From: Flavobacteriales bacterium
GTDB taxonomy: Bacteria > Bacteroidota > Bacteroidia > CAIKAF01
Assembly (NCBI GenBank): GCA_025451235.1
Contig: JANWKT010000014.1
Coordinates: forward strand, 124,001-188,000
DNA length: 64,000 nt
Reading direction: 5' to 3'
Below the pieces are notes generated by a model that was not told the DNA's origin, made no database searches, and was given only the letters and a program-made list of their open reading frames with translations. The translations under genes and the position numbers were made by a program. Of this stretch, positions 27,275 to 35,960 are shown piece after piece. Within the stretch, counting starts at the first letter, position 1, and the number at the start of each line of letters is the position of its first letter.

Positions 27275-27296
27275 GAATGGATTTTTTTTAAATAGG

Positions 27297-27325
27297 AAAG
27301 GGCCGGCATAGTCGGCCCTTTTTTT
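27297..27325 (+). terminator. Terminator of the ribosomal cluster
   Basis: AAAGGGCCG (27297-27305) and CGGCCCTTT (27313-27321) form a perfect 9-bp stem with a 7-base loop followed by a T-tract, 22 bases after the rplQ stop. Confidence 0.9.
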
Positions 27326-27389
27326 ATTCCCATCATTACCAACTTCGATAAATGGGGGTTAACCCTGATACCTCTTTTTTACAGCCACC

Positions 27390-27398
27390 TACCTTTGT
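27390..27398 (+). promoter_or_regulatory. Promoter -7 element of the lipoprotein gene
   Basis: TACCTTTGT is a full match to TAnnTTTG. It lies 21 bases upstream of the ATG at 27419 and just after the cluster terminator. A -33 TTG is not obvious. Confidence 0.6.
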
Positions 27399-27418
27399 AC
27401 CAATCAAAAAGATCTACT

Positions 27419-27964
27419 ATGAAAACAACTTATTTTCTACTTCTATTGGCGGGTATAACACTTGTTTCCTGTACACCCGAAGATCCACCGGCCCCTAAAA
27501 CAGTCACTTTTCAGGGCAACACCTATGAGTTTTCGCTCAATTATCAATCTTCTAATAATGTAAATGTCCCCGGTAATATTCAGGTTTATTATTCCAACCT
27601 TTTATCCACCAGTACCGGGACTTTGCCTTTTTTAGGGATTGGTTATGGATTTAACACATTTGCTGATTCTTCACTGGAAAACTTCAATGGTTTTTTTACA
27701 ACTGGAAGCAAGCCTTACCAAACTCCGGGGAATTTAAATGGGGCATTTGTGAATTTTTCGACTGCGACTGATACCTATTCATCAAACATGGCTTCACAAA
27801 ACGGAAGCACTTTTCATTTTACCTCCCTCCATTTTCATGACGGAAATCCGGATTATATGGATTATTCTGCCGACTTTTCATGCAAAGTGTATGATTGGAC
27901 CGACACCACCATTTTTTACCCGATTTCAGGCTCTGTAAACGGCAAATTTGTCGCAGCATATTAA
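27419..27964 (+). CDS. Small lipoprotein, unknown function
   Basis: 181 residues from ATG 27419; the frame opens at 27395 but that upstream ATG lies at the predicted transcription start. The lipoprotein signal is MKTTYFLLLLAGITLVSC (lipid on Cys18). The mature part is beta-rich with many Asn, Ser and aromatic residues (QGNTYEFSLNYQSSNNV; NGKFVAAY at the end), resembling small Bacteroidota outer-membrane lipoproteins. No domain recognised. It is a single-gene unit between a promoter and a terminator. Confidence 0.7.
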   Translation: MKTTYFLLLLAGITLVSCTPEDPPAPKTVTFQGNTYEFSLNYQSSNNVNVPGNIQVYYSNLLSTSTGTLPFLGIGYGFNTFADSSLENFNGFFTTGSKPYQTPGNLNGAFVNFSTATDTYSSNMASQNGSTFHFTSLHFHDGNPDYMDYSADFSCKVYDWTDTTIFYPISGSVNGKFVAAY

Positions 27965-27993
27965 AGATGCATAGAAAAAAATAAAATTGAAAC

Positions 27994-28016
27994 AGGGGCC
28001 CGTAAGGGCCCTTTTT
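27994..28016 (+). terminator. Terminator after the lipoprotein gene
   Basis: AGGGGCCC and GGGCCCTT form an 8-bp stem (one G-U pair) with loop GTAA followed by TTT, 30 bases after the stop codon. Confidence 0.75.
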
Positions 28017-28062
28017 CAGTTGACACCCTTCGGGCACATGAAAGCACTGTCCTTTTTTAGGT

Positions 28063-29478
28063 ATGGGTTGTTACTTTTTTGAGGAAATATCGTTAACATT
28101 GATAGGCCTATCATTGAACATTTTGACTGACCTTATTACATACGATCCTGCCCCCGATGGCTCCCAGGCTGATTATTTATTCCACCATGTGAAGTTTTAC
28201 CGGGGGTTAAGCGAAAAAGGCAAAAGGAAATTCCTAAGACGTACCAAAAGGTTTATTGCGAATAAGGATTTTGAGTTTTTCCTCGATTCCTCCAAAGACG
28301 AATTGTTGATCAAGACCCTGGTGGCTTCCAGTTGTATCCAGGTTACTTGGGGCCTTGATGATACCTACCTGGATTCCTATTCTTATATAGGGATCCATAG
28401 GAACGGAATTCAATTAAAAAAGTCAAGAAGTAAATCCCTCAATGCCTTATGGCTGAAGTCAAGGGGAAAAGGATCATGGAACAATACCCAGGAAGGGCAA
28501 TTCTTTATGGGTAATGGCAGGCAGGTAGGATTAATGGAGTGGACCAGTGTTTTTATTATCGAAGCGAAGAACGACAATGTCCTCGACGATTTCTTTTCTG
28601 CTTATTATAAAGTATGGTGCGAAGCTGCCAGGGATATTATGTTTGTGGTGGATGAAGAGGACCAGTTACCCTTGAATGCTTTCGGAAAAAAACTGCCCAT
28701 TATTATTCAACATTTTTTTGAAGAACCCGAAGAACTAAAGAGGAATCATCCTGAGATCTATGAGCATACCAAGATCTTGCTTAACCTGGATCTCCTGGAA
28801 GCTGCGGAATATGATTTTGTATATGCGGAGAAAATAAAAAAAGAAAAAAAAATAAAATCGAGTAACCGAGCATTGATCTTTTCGGTGCAGGATAAGGTAA
28901 GAAAATTTGCACTACCTGCGGGGATCATGTATCTTATTTTGATCCAGGTACCGGTGGTTATTTCCATATGGTTTTTGATGGGAAGATGGACCTATTTCTC
29001 ATGGACATTCTGGGAGATCTTCTTTGTCCTTTCTTTCATCAGTATTTTCCTGGTGCATAGGTTCTATTATGTAAAACGTGGTTTGGCTGCCTATGCAAGT
29101 GTGGTATTATTTATTATGGGCTTCATTCCTTTTATTTATAGTAGCATGCATCTTCTTAATTATACGGTGCCGATCACCAGGTATTCGCAAACCATGCCGG
29201 TGGCCAAACTTTCTGAACTAGAGAATAACTTACCTTGGTTTGGATTTACCAAGCCACATATTTCAAAGATCCTGGTAACCGAACCCAAATATGAGACCAA
29301 TGAACAAACCGGTGAGGTAACAAGGACGGATATAGTAGTAGATACATTTACCGACCAAACACATATTCGAAGTGCGATCTCCTTGTTTGATAAGAATGAT
29401 GAAGTGCAAATGCATACCTATAAAGGTCTTTTTGGTGCGACAGTCTTTCACGGATATGTAATTGTTCTGAAGAAATAG
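28063..29478 (+). CDS. MtfA-like membrane protein lacking the metal site
   Basis: 471 residues. The N-terminal ~250 residues resemble the zinc-dependent peptidase MtfA (family M90): LSEKGKRKFLRRTKRFIANKDFEF (about 49-72) and FFEEPEELKRNHPEIYEHTKILL (about 218-240) match its opening and closing segments. The HExxH of MtfA is absent: where it is expected, the sequence reads VFIIEAKNDNVLDDFF, so it is unlikely to be a peptidase. Then come a basic stretch and three to four transmembrane helices (about 285-310, 318-340, 348-370) and an exported C-terminal domain of about 100 residues. It may bind a protein partner through the MtfA fold, as MtfA binds Mlc. The partner is unknown. Confidence 0.65.
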   Translation: MGCYFFEEISLTLIGLSLNILTDLITYDPAPDGSQADYLFHHVKFYRGLSEKGKRKFLRRTKRFIANKDFEFFLDSSKDELLIKTLVASSCIQVTWGLDDTYLDSYSYIGIHRNGIQLKKSRSKSLNALWLKSRGKGSWNNTQEGQFFMGNGRQVGLMEWTSVFIIEAKNDNVLDDFFSAYYKVWCEAARDIMFVVDEEDQLPLNAFGKKLPIIIQHFFEEPEELKRNHPEIYEHTKILLNLDLLEAAEYDFVYAEKIKKEKKIKSSNRALIFSVQDKVRKFALPAGIMYLILIQVPVVISIWFLMGRWTYFSWTFWEIFFVLSFISIFLVHRFYYVKRGLAAYASVVLFIMGFIPFIYSSMHLLNYTVPITRYSQTMPVAKLSELENNLPWFGFTKPHISKILVTEPKYETNEQTGEVTRTDIVVDTFTDQTHIRSAISLFDKNDEVQMHTYKGLFGATVFHGYVIVLKK

Positions 29479-29910
29479 TATATCCTTTTTTGCTTTTCCC
29501 AGGTTGCCTGCTGCGCTACGCTTAGCAGGTTTTATTTCCCGCAGAATTCGCAGAATTTCGCAGAAAAGACCATTCGGCAGATTTCCTTATGCTCTGATTT
29601 AGAACTCGCAGAAGAAGCGCTTTGCGCTTCCCTTCTGCGAATTCTTCTGCCGCATGGGTAAGCGTGACGAGAGAGTCTGCGAAATTCTGCGAATTCTGCG
29701 GGAAACATCCACCAAGCGCAGCGCCGGTGGATTAAAAAATCTTCGATCCCGATAGCTATCGGGGCTGCGGGAAATAATAAGTCTGCCGCCTGGCAGAAAT
29801 GAGAGGTGTTATCCAGAGTTTGGCAGCCTTTTTATGGGGCTAAAGCCCATATTTCCTGATATTTCTATTCCCGTTCGCTTAAGCCAACGGAAAACAAAAT
29901 CACTTATTTT
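29479..29910. other. Repeat-filled intergenic gap
   Basis: No gene. It contains a long inverted repeat (29535-29705), a CCCGATAGCTATCGGG palindrome near 29747-29762, and GCTGCGC/AGCGCAGC-like fragments. The frame opening at 29834 is an upstream extension of tsaE. Confidence 0.65.
29535..29705. repeat. Long inverted repeat built of GCAGAATTC words
   Basis: The 30-base arm at 29535-29564, beginning TTTCCCGCAGAATTCGCAG, is perfectly inverted at 29676-29705. The arms themselves are made of the words CGCAGAATTCG and CAGAATTTCGCAG. The 111-base centre holds further CAGAAG / CTTCTG and GCGCTTTGCGC pieces, so most of the 171 bases can fold into one large cruciform or RNA hairpin. Confidence 0.85.
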
Positions 29911-29913
29911 ACG

Positions 29914-29921
29914 TATATTTG
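29914..29921 (+). promoter_or_regulatory. tsaE promoter, leaderless type
   Basis: TATATTTG matches TAnnTTTG and ends 5 bases before the ATG at 29927, the same geometry as at 11277. It supports the inner ATG as the true start of tsaE. Confidence 0.55.
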
Positions 29922-29926
29922 TAGGC

Positions 29927-30361
29927 ATGCAGCACCTACACAATGTTAATACATTAGAGGATTTGCGCCATCTGGCTAAAGAAATTCTGCTGCACCTTCC
30001 TCAATATCCCATTGTACTGTTAAAAGGTGAACTGGGGGCCGGTAAAACCACCCTGGCCCAGATGATCTGCCAACAATTGGAAGTAAATGAACCGGTTACC
30101 AGCCCAACCTATACCCTCGTCAATGAATATATATCTTCAGGGCATAAAATCTACCATTTCGATCTATATCGCCTGGAAAAGGAAACTGAACTGGAAGGGA
30201 TAGGATTTACGGAATACTTGGACTCGGGAAATATTTGCTTGATTGAATGGCCGGAAATAGCGGCCTCTTATCTCGCAGACCAACCTGTTCTTGAAGTGAT
30301 CATCCATAAAAACGAAATGGGGAGAGAAGTTGAACTCAATTATCCTACGCAAATAGCCTAA
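29927..30361 (+). CDS. tsaE: tRNA t6A-synthesis ATPase TsaE
   Basis: 144 residues from ATG 29927. The frame is open from 29834, but the family starts near LxxLAKE and the promoter lies between the two starts. The Walker A motif is GELGAGKTT (34-42); SPTYTLVNEY and the HFDLYRLE stretch (about 80-87) are diagnostic, followed by ICLIEWPE. It works with TsaB and TsaD to make threonylcarbamoyladenosine at tRNA position 37. It lies 2 bases before the alanine dehydrogenase gene, an arrangement common in Bacteroidota. Confidence 0.93.
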   Translation: MQHLHNVNTLEDLRHLAKEILLHLPQYPIVLLKGELGAGKTTLAQMICQQLEVNEPVTSPTYTLVNEYISSGHKIYHFDLYRLEKETELEGIGFTEYLDSGNICLIEWPEIAASYLADQPVLEVIIHKNEMGREVELNYPTQIA

Positions 30362-30363
30362 CT

Positions 30364-31584
30364 ATGTCATCTACTATTACTTTAAAAGAGTTGCAGAAAT
30401 CCGGTATTCTTCTTCCACAGGAAGAAATGCTGGAAATAGCCAACCGAAGCACTAGTTTAATGATTGGTATACCTAAAGAAACTAGCTTCCAGGAAAACCG
30501 AGTACCCCTGGTGCCTACCGCAGTGGCTTTATTGACCAGTTTTGGTCATAGAGTAATGATTGAATCTGAGGCAGGTAAAAATGCTAACTTTCAGGACAAA
30601 GATTATAGTGAGGCCGGAGCACAGATCGTATATTCAAAAGAAGAAATTTACAAAGCAGATATTGTGATCAAAGTTTCTCCTCCTACTGAGGAAGAAATTG
30701 AATTGGTAAAACCCAAGCAAGTCCTTTTTTCTGCCGTACAATTAAGCACTCAATATGGAAATGTGATCCGCAAACTTGCCCAACGAAAAGCCACTGCCAT
30801 CGCATTTAATTATTTAAAAGATGAATTGGGACAGTATCCAGTGGTAAGATCGATGGGAGAAATTGCCGGGAACACCGCTATATTAATTGCAGCGGAGTAC
30901 TTGAGCAATGAGAACGAAGGAAAAGGGATCATGCTGGGTGGAGTTACTGGTATTCCATCGGTAGAAGTGGTGATCATTGGAGCCGGTATTGTGGGTGAAA
31001 GTGCAGCAAGAGCTGCCCTGGGTTTAGGTGCCGAAGTAAAAGTATTTGATGTTTCCATTAGCCGGTTATCGAGGTTGAAGAATATGATCAACCACCATGG
31101 TTTATTTACCTCTATTATACAGCAGGATGAACTGGCTAGAAGATTGTCGCAGGCCGATGTGGTGATTGGTGCATTGCGAGCCCCTGCAGGCCGTACACCC
31201 TGTGTGGTAACGGATACGATGGTGAGTGATATGAAATATGGTTCTGTAATTGTGGATGTAAGTATTGACCAGGGAGGATGTTTTGAAACTTCGCAAGTAA
31301 CCGATCATAAAAATCCTGTATTTAAAAAATATGGTGTTACACATTATTGTGTTCCCAATATCCCTTCTCGGGTAGCCCATACTGCGAGCATAGCTCTCAG
31401 CAATATATTTGCACCTATCTTTATTAATATTGGGGAAGAAGGAGGTTTGGAAAAATCCATCCATAAATTTGCACATATGCGAAGTGGGATTTATTTATAC
31501 AATGGAATTCTTACCAATAAATTCTTCGGAGAGATGTATAAAATACCGTATAAGGATATTGATTTATTAATGGCAGCATGGTAA
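30364..31584 (+). CDS. ald: Alanine dehydrogenase
   Basis: 406 residues. It carries out reversible NAD-dependent deamination of L-alanine to pyruvate. The N-terminal catalytic domain begins after a ~30-residue extension with IGIPKETSFQENRVPLVP (the Lys and Arg bind substrate). The Rossmann motif is VVIIGAGIVGESAARAA (about 201-217). SVIVDVSIDQGGCFETS and YCVPNIPSRVAHTASIALSN are typical of Ald rather than transhydrogenase PntA. Co-transcribed with tsaE. Confidence 0.92.
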   Translation: MSSTITLKELQKSGILLPQEEMLEIANRSTSLMIGIPKETSFQENRVPLVPTAVALLTSFGHRVMIESEAGKNANFQDKDYSEAGAQIVYSKEEIYKADIVIKVSPPTEEEIELVKPKQVLFSAVQLSTQYGNVIRKLAQRKATAIAFNYLKDELGQYPVVRSMGEIAGNTAILIAAEYLSNENEGKGIMLGGVTGIPSVEVVIIGAGIVGESAARAALGLGAEVKVFDVSISRLSRLKNMINHHGLFTSIIQQDELARRLSQADVVIGALRAPAGRTPCVVTDTMVSDMKYGSVIVDVSIDQGGCFETSQVTDHKNPVFKKYGVTHYCVPNIPSRVAHTASIALSNIFAPIFINIGEEGGLEKSIHKFAHMRSGIYLYNGILTNKFFGEMYKIPYKDIDLLMAAW

Positions 31585-31819
31585 GAAGGGATTTTAGATT
31601 TACGATTTTAGATTTACGATTTTTGGGGCGGCTTCTCCGGCTATCCGCTGTATCTTTTAATAGAAACAAGAAACAAGAAACAAGAAGCAAGACAATACAC
31701 AGAAACGATCTTGGCTCTTGCTTCTTGAAGCGAAGCGGTCTTGGTTCTTTTAAAAGGATGCCGCTGCTATCCGGGCCGCTTATTCAATACAGGAACCTCA
31801 ACCTTCAACCTACTTTCCA
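31585..31819. repeat. Composite tandem-word and inverted-repeat spacer
   Basis: Contains TTTTAGATTTACGA twice in tandem (about 31591-31623), AACAAGAAACAAGAAACAAG tandem words (about 31664-31690) with the complementary CTTGCTTCTTG later, the module AAGCGAAGCGGTCTT (31728-31742), and arms TCTCCGGCTATCCGCTGTATCTTTTAA versus TTTTAAAAGGATGCCGCTGCTATCCGG that are roughly inverted. No gene. The same module recurs at 32520-32534. Confidence 0.65.
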
Positions 31820-32443
31820 TTGAAACGAATAGGTTATATCTTGATCTTTATAGCGATTGTAAGCGGAATTGGCTCTATCATTGCCAATACCGGTTCAAAC
31901 GTGGTAGAAGTGATCTTTTGGCTGCTGAGAATTGCCATGATCGTGGGTGGTTATCTCCTTATTAAAAAAGCAAATCAGAAAAAAGCACAGCTGACCACCG
32001 AGAAAAAGCCCATTGAATGGAAGAGAATTATCAGAGGATTTGTGGCCTACGGTTTAGGAATTGGACTGGGCACTTTTTTGGTATGGGCATTATGGTTAAG
32101 GAACCGCGAAACCCCAAACATGTGGCCAGAAGGAATGGTCAAGGACCAGATAGGTAGAAGCAAAATGGAAACCAATCCCATCAACGATTGTTATTTAAAA
32201 TGTTTTGCGTTGAATGATAGTATACTCAAAAAAGAACTCAAAAAAGGAGATGTAATATTCGGGATCAGTAAAACCCGGAGAAAACCAGCTCCTGTATATG
32301 CTATTGACATCAGTTCTGTGAAAGGAGAAAAAATGAGATGGTGGATCGAATCAAAAGACAGCACCTATAATATTTTCAAAATGGAAGATCTTCCGGGAAC
32401 TACATCCAATCATATTTGCGATTGTCAACCGGTAAGCTTTTAA
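31820..32443 (+). CDS. Hypothetical membrane protein
   Basis: 207 residues starting at TTG 31820 (MKRIGYILIF); no ATG offers a better start. Two transmembrane helices near the N-terminus (about 4-22 and 29-48), a Lys-rich loop, and a third at about 73-92. A soluble C-terminal part of about 110 residues contains NDCYLKCFALNDSILKKELKKGDVIFGISK and ends HICDCQPVSF. No family recognised. It stands between two repeat-rich spacers. Confidence 0.6.
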   Translation: MKRIGYILIFIAIVSGIGSIIANTGSNVVEVIFWLLRIAMIVGGYLLIKKANQKKAQLTTEKKPIEWKRIIRGFVAYGLGIGLGTFLVWALWLRNRETPNMWPEGMVKDQIGRSKMETNPINDCYLKCFALNDSILKKELKKGDVIFGISKTRRKPAPVYAIDISSVKGEKMRWWIESKDSTYNIFKMEDLPGTTSNHICDCQPVSF

Positions 32444-32548
32444 GTGTATTTTACCTATAAGAATTACTATGTCAATGAATAACGTTTTTTTGATTTTTAG
32501 TCATACGTCTTACGTCATAAAGCGTAGCGGTCTTACGTCTTTTTTAAT
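32444..32548. repeat. Spacer with recurring AAGCGTAGCGGTCTT module
   Basis: The words ACGTCTTACGTCAT (about 32505-32518) and TTACGTCTT flank the 15-base module AAGCGTAGCGGTCTT (32520-32534), which differs by one base from the module at 31728-31742. No gene. Confidence 0.6.
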
Positions 32549-33793
32549 ATGAGTCTCGAACAGGAAAATATAGTATCATACCACCTCAAAAACGGGATCA
32601 AAGTTGTTCATGTTGAACACAAACGACCTGTGGCCTATTGCGGACTCCTGGTCAATGCCGGAAGCAGGGATGAAGATGGTTATAAATCAGGAATAGCACA
32701 TTTCCTGGAGCATATGCTGTTCAAGGGAACCAAGAAACGAAAGACCCGTCATATCTTAAGCCGGATTGATGAAGTAGGAGGGGAATTGAATGCATATACC
32801 GCCAAAGAAAATACATTTGTGTATACATCTTTTTTAGACCAGCATATCGACCGGGCGCTGGACATCATGGAAGACATTACTTTCCATTCGGTTTTTCCTG
32901 TGAAAGAAATTGAGAAAGAAAGAGCGGTTATTGTGGATGAGTTTCAGTCCTACAAGGATGATCCGGCGGAAGAAATGGGAGATCAGTTCGATGCATTGAT
33001 GTTTGCCGGTCATACCCTGGGGAATAATATCCTTGGAAGTGTGGAGAGTGTTCAAAGCATTGGACAGGCTGATCTGCGTAAATTTGTTAGTAGGACATAT
33101 AATACTGACCGGATGGTCCTCTGCTATATTGGCCCCACATCCAAAGAAAAATTCCGGATAAAGGCAGAAAAATACTTTGCAACGGTTAAAAAAAATACGC
33201 ACCGAACGGAAAGACTCAATTATACCGGTTATGAACCTTTTATCCTGGAAGTGGAAAAGGAAATGCATAGCAGCCATTGTTTGATCGGGAATATAGGATA
33301 TGGATTAAGGAGCAAGAAGAGATTGCCCTTTGTATTGTTGAACAATATTTTGGGAGGTCCGGGATTGAACAGTAGACTCAATATGAATATCCGGGAAAAA
33401 TATGGCTTTACCTATTACCTCGATGCCAGTTATACGCCATTTGAAGAATGCGCCCAATGGGCCATCTACCTTTCGACCGATATAAAGAATCTCGACAAGA
33501 CTATTTCGCTTGTATATAAGGAACTGAAAAAACTAAGAGATCAACCCATCAGCACCCTCCAATTGGACAAGGCTAAAAAGCAGATCATGGGACAAATGGC
33601 GATGGCAAATGAAAATACTTCGGGCATGTTGCATGTAATTGCCAAAAGTTTTTTGCTGTTCGACCGGGTGGATACTTTACCTCATTTATACCAACGAATA
33701 GAAAAAATAACTTCTTCTCAACTTCGGGAGATCGCCAATGAAATTTTCGACGAGAAAAAACTGAGTAGGTTGGTCTATAAAAATAAACGATAA
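32549..33793 (+). CDS. M16 family zinc peptidase
   Basis: 414 residues, one M16A-M16C pair, the size of mitochondrial processing peptidase-like and bacterial YmxG-type enzymes. The inverted zinc motif HFLEH is at 51-55, with the distal Glu in VIVDEFQSYKDDP (E131) and the preceding AGSRDEDGYKSGIAHF block. The second domain contains GGPGLNSRLNMNIREKYGFTYYLDASY, the substrate-binding R/Y motif. No signal peptide, so probably cytoplasmic; it likely degrades short peptides. Confidence 0.92.
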   Translation: MSLEQENIVSYHLKNGIKVVHVEHKRPVAYCGLLVNAGSRDEDGYKSGIAHFLEHMLFKGTKKRKTRHILSRIDEVGGELNAYTAKENTFVYTSFLDQHIDRALDIMEDITFHSVFPVKEIEKERAVIVDEFQSYKDDPAEEMGDQFDALMFAGHTLGNNILGSVESVQSIGQADLRKFVSRTYNTDRMVLCYIGPTSKEKFRIKAEKYFATVKKNTHRTERLNYTGYEPFILEVEKEMHSSHCLIGNIGYGLRSKKRLPFVLLNNILGGPGLNSRLNMNIREKYGFTYYLDASYTPFEECAQWAIYLSTDIKNLDKTISLVYKELKKLRDQPISTLQLDKAKKQIMGQMAMANENTSGMLHVIAKSFLLFDRVDTLPHLYQRIEKITSSQLREIANEIFDEKKLSRLVYKNKR

Positions 33794-33801
33794 CTTGATC
33801 C

Positions 33802-34266
33802 ATGCCCAGGGCAAAAAGAATACTCAAAACCGGATTGGGGATTTTAATGGCCTTGATCATTTTGCTCGTAGCTTTGTATTTTATATACATCCGATCATTG
33901 TGGGGAGTAGACAGCCGAACGGTGAACTATTATAAGCAATTGAAGGTGGAGATGCGAAATCAGGGCTATCATCCCAATTTCATTATCCTGAGTGGTAAAA
34001 GAGGACGTTGGCATAATAGCCTGTTACAAGGAGCAGCCAAAAACAGTAGACACCTGAAAGGCGAGGCGATAGATATTGTGGTCCTGGACGTAAACGGTGA
34101 CGGTAAAGCCAATGCATTGGATGTTGATATTGTATACAATATCCTGGATCAGGAAATCATTCGTGACCAGGGAGGAATAGGTACCTATAAATCAGAAAGC
34201 GGATTCATCGATCGTCAAATGGTACATTTTGATTGCCGTGGGCATCATGCCCGGTGGAACCGGTAA
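33802..34266 (+). CDS. M15-like peptidase with EF-hand loop, membrane anchored
   Basis: 154 residues. A transmembrane anchor (about 10-30) precedes a periplasmic domain of the M15/DUF882 type (D-Ala-D-Ala carboxypeptidase-like): SRHLKGEAIDI (82-92) supplies His84 and Asp91, and MVHFDCRGHHARW (140-152) the third ligand His142. Between them is a perfect 12-residue EF-hand/dockerin-type loop, DVNGDGKANALD (96-107), which should bind calcium. By family it would trim peptidoglycan peptides. It lies 8 bases after the M16 gene. Confidence 0.75.
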   Translation: MPRAKRILKTGLGILMALIILLVALYFIYIRSLWGVDSRTVNYYKQLKVEMRNQGYHPNFIILSGKRGRWHNSLLQGAAKNSRHLKGEAIDIVVLDVNGDGKANALDVDIVYNILDQEIIRDQGGIGTYKSESGFIDRQMVHFDCRGHHARWNR

Positions 34267-34276
34267 AAAAGTTCAT

Positions 34277-34308
34277 AAAAAAATCCTGGTGATTCACCAG
34301 GATTTTTT
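34277..34308. terminator. Bidirectional terminator
   Basis: AAAATCCTGGTG and CACCAGGATTTT form a perfect stem around ATT, flanked by A on the left and T on the right, between convergent genes ending at 34266 (plus) and 34323 (minus). Confidence 0.88.
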
Positions 34309-34322
34309 GTAAGCCATGAAAT

Positions 34323-35960
34323 TTATGGCATTTTTTCAATCTTTTTCTTGAGCTCTGGTGCACCCTTGTAGGCCGGGTCATATTCCAAGGTCTTATCCAC
34401 ATTTTTCAACGCATCGGCTTTGTTACCTGCCTGAAAAAATATGTAGGCAAGATAATAATGGGCCTCCGCTAAAAATACTTTGTTTTTTGCAGCATCCAAG
34501 GTTCCAAATTCAATCACTTTCTCGTAATGAGGTTTTGCCAATCCTGATTTCGTTAAAGGATCGAGTCCTGCATTTGTTCTTGCCCTGAACACATGAGCCA
34601 CTACGAGGTCAGGTTTTTGAGCAGTTACGATCGCAAAAGTAGAATCTGCTTTTAAAAACGTAAGACTGTCTTTGGTATCCACTGCTTTTACGTAATAAGC
34701 TTGACCTATCTTGAAAATATCATTGATAGCGGGTTCTTTTACCAGGGTAAATTTTTGCAATAAAATATTTACCGCGTCATCATATGATTTCACCTTCAGA
34801 TAGGCGTCGGCCAAAGAACCATATACATCCAGTTTGCTTGAATCCATATCGATGGCCATTTTTAATTCGGGAATGGCCAATGTAGCACCCAGGGAGTCTT
34901 TTTTGGCGCATAATAAAATCTTTCCATAATATCTATGGTCATCTGCAATAATTTTATCACCGGTGGTTTGGGCCTTTCTTAGAAATTTTTCCATATACTG
35001 AAGAGCCTTTGCACAGTCTTTGGTTTCAAAGTATGAATAGGCCAATAACCTGTTCAGAATATTCAATGAGGAATCCACGGTGTTGATATCATCCATCTCA
35101 AAAATAGCAGACTCATATTCTTTTGCAAGGAATAAATATTTGGCATATTTAATTTTAGAGCTTAAACTTTTTGCTAGCTTCACATACTTCAACATATAAT
35201 CCTTGGCATTTTTAAAATCACCGAACTGATAGTACAAGTCACCCAACTTATAATAAGAGGGGGCAAAAGTAGTATCAAGGCTTACAGCTTTGTTATATTC
35301 TACCAAAGCAAGATCGTAGGACCTGGCTCTTTCATACAAGGTACCAATATGGATATAGGGTTTTGGATTTTTAGGATCCATGTCCCTGGCTTTTTCATAA
35401 TTGTTCAAGGCTGTTAAACCATCATTGGTTCCGATCAATGCAGCATCACCCATCAACAAATATATATTCGGATTGTTCCTGTCTGCTTTTTCAGCATTGG
35501 CCAAACATTCCAGTGCATAGGTCATGCTTTTCCATTCGTTTGAAATATAAGCTTCCGCCACAGCTATGTACACTTTTGCATCCTGGCTTAAAGTCAATGC
35601 TTTTTGGAAAAGAGGTTTTGCAGTTGCCTCATCATTTTTGGTCAAAGCTATTTTCCCTTTACCCACATGGTTCAATGCTACATTAGCATCAACGCTGATT
35701 CCTTTTTCATAATAGAAAGCAGCTGAGTCGAACCTTTCGCTTTTATACATGTTTTCACCCATGTAATAGTAATTGGTTGCATCGGTAGGTTTTTCTGCAA
35801 TCAACTTACGAAATACTTTGGATGCTTCTTCGAACTGGTGGTTCTCAGTAAACTTAAGAGCATCTTTTAAATTCTGGGCCGGGGCAGTTTGAACAAGCAT
35901 CAAACCAACTCCAATTAAAAAACCAGCTTTTTTCATCTTTTTCATACTTCTATATATCAT
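34323..35960 (-). CDS. Exported TPR-repeat protein
   Basis: 545 residues. Signal peptide MIYRSMKKMKKAGFLIGVGL, cleaved near TAPAQ. The rest is almost all tetratricopeptide repeats; clear ones read ATNYYYMGENMYKSERFDSAAFYYEKG, PYIHIGTLYERARSYDLALVEYNKA, and SYYKLGDLYYQFGDFKNAKDYMLKY. Its ATG overlaps the stop of the PstS-like gene (ATGA), which supports the first ATG. Periplasmic TPR proteins hold together envelope complexes; its place behind the TonB set suggests a role there. Confidence 0.85.
   Translation of the reverse strand: MIYRSMKKMKKAGFLIGVGLMLVQTAPAQNLKDALKFTENHQFEEASKVFRKLIAEKPTDATNYYYMGENMYKSERFDSAAFYYEKGISVDANVALNHVGKGKIALTKNDEATAKPLFQKALTLSQDAKVYIAVAEAYISNEWKSMTYALECLANAEKADRNNPNIYLLMGDAALIGTNDGLTALNNYEKARDMDPKNPKPYIHIGTLYERARSYDLALVEYNKAVSLDTTFAPSYYKLGDLYYQFGDFKNAKDYMLKYVKLAKSLSSKIKYAKYLFLAKEYESAIFEMDDINTVDSSLNILNRLLAYSYFETKDCAKALQYMEKFLRKAQTTGDKIIADDHRYYGKILLCAKKDSLGATLAIPELKMAIDMDSSKLDVYGSLADAYLKVKSYDDAVNILLQKFTLVKEPAINDIFKIGQAYYVKAVDTKDSLTFLKADSTFAIVTAQKPDLVVAHVFRARTNAGLDPLTKSGLAKPHYEKVIEFGTLDAAKNKVFLAEAHYYLAYIFFQAGNKADALKNVDKTLEYDPAYKGAPELKKKIEKMP

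Noticed and set aside
31664-31690. Short direct repeats as a possible CRISPR
   Set aside because: The repeats are 7-8 base words with no spacers of constant length and no cas genes.
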